Positions 6,256 to 8,122 of a stretch of DNA of 8,122 bases are shown here, piece by piece. The first letter of the stretch is position 1, and each line of letters opens with the position of its first letter. The stretch is from contig DMLH01000091.1 in NCBI GenBank assembly GCA_003453435.1, positions 1 through 8,122 on the forward strand, given 5' to 3'. Below the pieces are notes generated by a model. That model was not told the DNA's origin. It ran no database searches and worked only from the letters and a program-made list of their open reading frames with translations. This stretch comes from Clostridiales bacterium (GTDB lineage Bacteria; Bacillota; Clostridia; Christensenellales; UBA1242). The translations under genes and the position numbers were made by a program.

Positions 6256-6670
6256 AAATTTGGATGACACAAAAAAACTTGCAACTAGTTTTGCAAAAAT
6301 TTTGAATGGCGGTGAAGTGATTACTTTGACGGGAGATTTAGGCGCTGGCAAAACCACTTTCACACAAAGTTTGGCAAAAGCTATTGGTGTGCGCGAGCCA
6401 GTCACAAGTCCAACGTTTACATTAATGAATCAATATAATGGTAAAAAATTAAAATTGTATCATTTTGATATGTATAGAATTGAAAATATTGATGAAATTT
6501 TGGAAGTTGGTTTGACGGAATTCTTTGGAAATAAAGATGCTGTTTGCGTAATAGAATGGGCGGAAAACATACAAAAACTTTTGCCTAAAAATTTGATAAA
6601 AATTAAAATAAATAAATTGGGTGAGTTGAAAAGAGAGTTTATTTTTGAAAATGTAAATTTTAAAAATTAA
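6239..6670 (+). CDS. tsaE: tRNA t6A biosynthesis ATPase TsaE
   Basis: P-loop ATPase of 143 aa (YdiB/YjeE family, usual length 140-160) that works with the TsaB-TsaD complex in making N6-threonylcarbamoyladenosine at position 37 of ANN-decoding tRNAs. Walker A is GDLGAGKTT (32-40), the switch-like VTSPTFTL is at 55-62, HFDMYR is at 75-80, and the conserved VIEWAE is at 104-109. The ATG at 6239 matches the usual family start (EVICENLDDTKKLA). It lies 16 nt after pdp and is probably co-transcribed with it. It is followed by 136 nt of non-coding AT-rich DNA before tsaB, whereas in many Bacillota tsaE and tsaB are adjacent or overlapping. Confidence 0.95.
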   Translation: MEVICENLDDTKKLATSFAKILNGGEVITLTGDLGAGKTTFTQSLAKAIGVREPVTSPTFTLMNQYNGKKLKLYHFDMYRIENIDEILEVGLTEFFGNKDAVCVIEWAENIQKLLPKNLIKIKINKLGELKREFIFENVNFKN

Positions 6671-6685
6671 TGAAATAAAACAATT

Positions 6686-6714
6686 AAAGTTGCAAAAAAT
6701 AAGCAATATTTTAA
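6686..6714 (+). terminator. Weak possible terminator after tsaE
   Basis: An imperfect hairpin pairs 6686-6693 with 6703-6710 (core TTGC/GCAA, one G-U pair and one mismatch, 9-nt A-rich loop), followed by a short T/A-rich stretch. It is much weaker than the terminators at 1663 and 3968 and could be chance. Confidence 0.25.
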
Positions 6715-6741
6715 TAATTTGAAGTAAAAAAGTTAATATTT

Positions 6742-6769
6742 TTGAAATTTTATGATAGCTTAATATTAA
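6742..6769 (+). promoter_or_regulatory. Candidate promoter of the tsaB-rimI gene
   Basis: TTGAAA (6742-6747) and TATTAA (6764-6769) are 16 nt apart and would start a leader of about 30 nt containing the strong SD AGGGG (6797-6801). A second TATAAT lies at 6781-6786 without a good -35. The 136-nt gap itself argues for a separate promoter here; the exact boxes are uncertain in such AT-rich DNA. Confidence 0.4.
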
Positions 6770-6806
6770 TACACTAAATTTATAATTATATTATTCAGGG
6801 GAAAAA

Positions 6807-7886
6807 ATGAGAGTTTTAGCTATAAATACTAGTAATGCTTTTGGCGAAATTGCTTTGAAGACCGAGCAAGAATATAAAAAAATAAAAATTGATAATCCTT
6901 ATAGTGAAAATATTATGACGGCACTACAAAATCTTTTAGAAGATAGCAATGTCTCAGTGGTTGATATCGATGCAATTGGCGTTGTGACAGGGCCGGGCTC
7001 TTTTACAGGCATTAGAATTGGCATGGCAACTGCAAAAGGCATTTTGTGTGGTACTTTGAAAAAATGCGTGTCAATCAACTCATTTGAGATATTGTCATAT
7101 AATATAAAAGATAACAATTTTATTGTTTTGCTTGATAGCGGAAATGATGATTGTTATTATGCTATTTTTAAAGATAAAGACATTGCTGAAATGGGTTTTG
7201 AGAAAGTTGAAAACATAATTACTTTTGCCTCCAAAAATAATGAAAAAGTTTATTATTCTTCCTTAGAAAGAGATAAATTTATGGAATTTGATTATTTGGA
7301 CGAAGTTAAGATTGATGAAAAATCTCTTATTGAGCTTTGCTACAATAAGGCACAAAACAACGAGTTTACATCTCTTGAAAAATTAAGTCCTATTTACATA
7401 AAACTTAGTCAGGCAGAGATTGGCTTAGAAAAAAAGATTAATGAAGGTTTGAGTTTTAGAGAGGCAAGTTTTACGGATGCTGAGGCATTGTCAATTATAG
7501 ACGAGCAGTGTTTTAGCGAAGGAAGTGAAAGGTACTCTAAAAAAAGTTTTGAGGGTGAACTTAAGGAATTAAGCAAACATTATATTGTGGCATTATATAA
7601 TAATCTTGTTATTGGATATATTGGCCTACAAAAACTTGGTGATGAATTAAATCTTCTCAAAATTGCTGTACTTCCACAATATCAAAAACTCGGCATTGGG
7701 TTTAAACTTATGCAACTAGGCTTTGATTATAAAACTAAAAGCAACCTAACTACATATTTTTTAGAAGTTAAGGAAAATAATATTAAAGCAATAAAATTGT
7801 ATCAAAAATTTGGTTTCAAAACCGAGTCTAAACGTGAAAAGTATTATGATGATGGTGAAACGGCACTAGTTATGGTTTGCAGATAA
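6807..7886 (+). CDS. Fused TsaB (t6A complex subunit) and RimI (ribosomal-protein N-acetyltransferase)
   Basis: Two-domain 359-aa protein. Residues 1 to about 207 are TsaB, the inactive ASKHA-fold partner that dimerises with TsaD in t6A37 synthesis: MRVLAINTSNAFGEIAL at the start, VVTGPGSFTGIRIG (59-72) and the family's C-terminal LSPIYIKLSQAE (193-204). Residues about 215-359 are a GNAT acetyltransferase of RimI type, which acetylates the N-terminus of ribosomal protein S18: acetyl-CoA loop VLPQYQKLGIG (288-298), NNIKAIKLYQKFGF (324-337) and the RimI-like end REKYYDDGETALVMV (343-357). The reading frame is continuous with only a short linker, so this is a true fusion and not a frameshift artefact. 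Each half is near its family's full length. The start has a strong AGGGG SD (6797-6801) at 5-nt spacing. The usual third member, tsaD, is not in the window. Confidence 0.94.
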   Translation: MRVLAINTSNAFGEIALKTEQEYKKIKIDNPYSENIMTALQNLLEDSNVSVVDIDAIGVVTGPGSFTGIRIGMATAKGILCGTLKKCVSINSFEILSYNIKDNNFIVLLDSGNDDCYYAIFKDKDIAEMGFEKVENIITFASKNNEKVYYSSLERDKFMEFDYLDEVKIDEKSLIELCYNKAQNNEFTSLEKLSPIYIKLSQAEIGLEKKINEGLSFREASFTDAEALSIIDEQCFSEGSERYSKKSFEGELKELSKHYIVALYNNLVIGYIGLQKLGDELNLLKIAVLPQYQKLGIGFKLMQLGFDYKTKSNLTTYFLEVKENNIKAIKLYQKFGFKTESKREKYYDDGETALVMVCR

Positions 7887-7903
7887 AAAATTTGGTTTTA
7901 TTA

Positions 7904-7912
7904 TGTTATATA
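7904..7912 (+). promoter_or_regulatory. Possible extended -10 upstream of the hydrolase gene
   Basis: TGTTATATA (7904-7912) reads as an extended -10 (TGn plus TATATA) in the 48-nt gap, with further TATAAA matches at 7909 and 7916. It could drive the hydrolase gene, or the gene may simply be read through from tsaB-rimI. AT-richness makes the match weak. Confidence 0.25.
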
Positions 7913-7934
7913 AAATATAAAAATAAGGGGCTTT

Positions 7935-8122
7935 ATGAAAAAAACATTAAACGGGCTAAACATTACTTATAGATATCATAAAGGTGACAATGGAAAAAAT
8001 GTTTTACTTTTGCACGGGTGGGGTGGAAGTTTAAACAGTTTTAAACACTTAGAGAATTATTTAATTGCTAACAAATTTTCGGTAATTAGTCTAGATTTTC
8101 CTGGTTTTGGTGGCAGTGATTT
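7935..8122 (+). CDS. Alpha/beta hydrolase, 3'-truncated by window edge
   Basis: Only the first 62 codons are present. The ATG at 7935 follows AAGGGG (7925-7930) with 4-nt spacing. After a short strand pair (LNGLNITYRYHKG), VLLLHGWGGS (23-32) carries the HGxGG oxyanion motif and LDFPGFGGSD (53-62) is the typical strand-4 turn, both diagnostic of the alpha/beta-hydrolase fold. No signal peptide is seen, so it is probably cytosolic. The nucleophile elbow, acid and His lie outside the window, so substrate and activity cannot be told. It is 48 nt after tsaB-rimI on the same strand and may share its transcript. Confidence 0.88.
   Translation, partial: MKKTLNGLNITYRYHKGDNGKNVLLLHGWGGSLNSFKHLENYLIANKFSVISLDFPGFGGSD

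Noticed and set aside
6199..7117. Minus-strand frames over tsaE and tsaB (6199-6405, 6449-6706, 6899-7117)
   Set aside because: They overlap genes whose motifs (Walker A, TsaB GPGSFTGIR) are unmistakable on the plus strand.
1..8122. CRISPR arrays, insertion sequences, tRNA or rRNA genes, riboswitch or T-box leaders
   Set aside because: No spaced direct repeats, transposase motifs, cloverleaf sequence or conserved leader elements were seen. A leuS T-box, if present, would lie upstream of the window.
1..8122. Mollicute-type recoding of TGA as Trp
   Set aside because: Trp in LeuRS and the phosphorylase is encoded by TGG, and the TGA at 2760-2762 ends a gene right at the next gene's SD, so TGA acts as a stop.

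Overview
The window is AT-rich (about one third or less G+C by eye, not computed), uses the standard code with TGA as a stop, and has short gaps, Shine-Dalgarno (SD) sites of the AGAGG/AAGGGG type and hairpin-plus-T-tract terminators. With a Bacillus-like LeuRS, a Pdp-type nucleoside phosphorylase, an AprX-like subtilase without signal peptide and a fused TsaB-RimI, this suggests a Bacillota (probably Clostridia-like, possibly uncultured host-associated) chromosome. The lineage is inference. I see no mobile element, CRISPR array, tRNA or rRNA.

Layout: (1) 1-1656, the 3' two thirds of leuS, ending in a terminator (1663-1703) that probably also serves the convergent next gene. (2) 1753-3918, an unrecognised block: a minus-strand Asn-rich 181-aa protein is divergent, across 62 bp, from a 133-aa Asn/Lys-rich protein, which is directly followed (1-nt gap, SD inside its end) by an S8 serine protease with an intact catalytic triad and an I9-like prodomain but no signal peptide. 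A second probably bidirectional terminator (3968-4006) closes it. (3) 4029-4832, a minus-strand four-helix membrane protein with a central cytosolic domain of unknown function. (4) 4933-6670, pdp (pyrimidine-nucleoside phosphorylase) and tsaE, 16 nt apart. pdp has a good sigma-A promoter placed so that transcription should start at its ATG, so its mRNA may be leaderless. (5) 6807-7886, a TsaB-RimI fusion, then the start of an alpha/beta hydrolase cut by the window end.

How the genes fit together: leuS, tsaE and the TsaB half of the fusion are tRNA-related housekeeping functions (leucine charging; t6A37 formation with TsaC and TsaD, not seen here), and the RimI half acetylates a ribosomal protein. 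pdp is nucleoside salvage. The least understood part is 1753-3918: two small unknown proteins next to a probably intracellular protease. It is the best candidate for an undescribed system, but the sequence alone gives only neighbourhood, translational coupling and similar composition as evidence.
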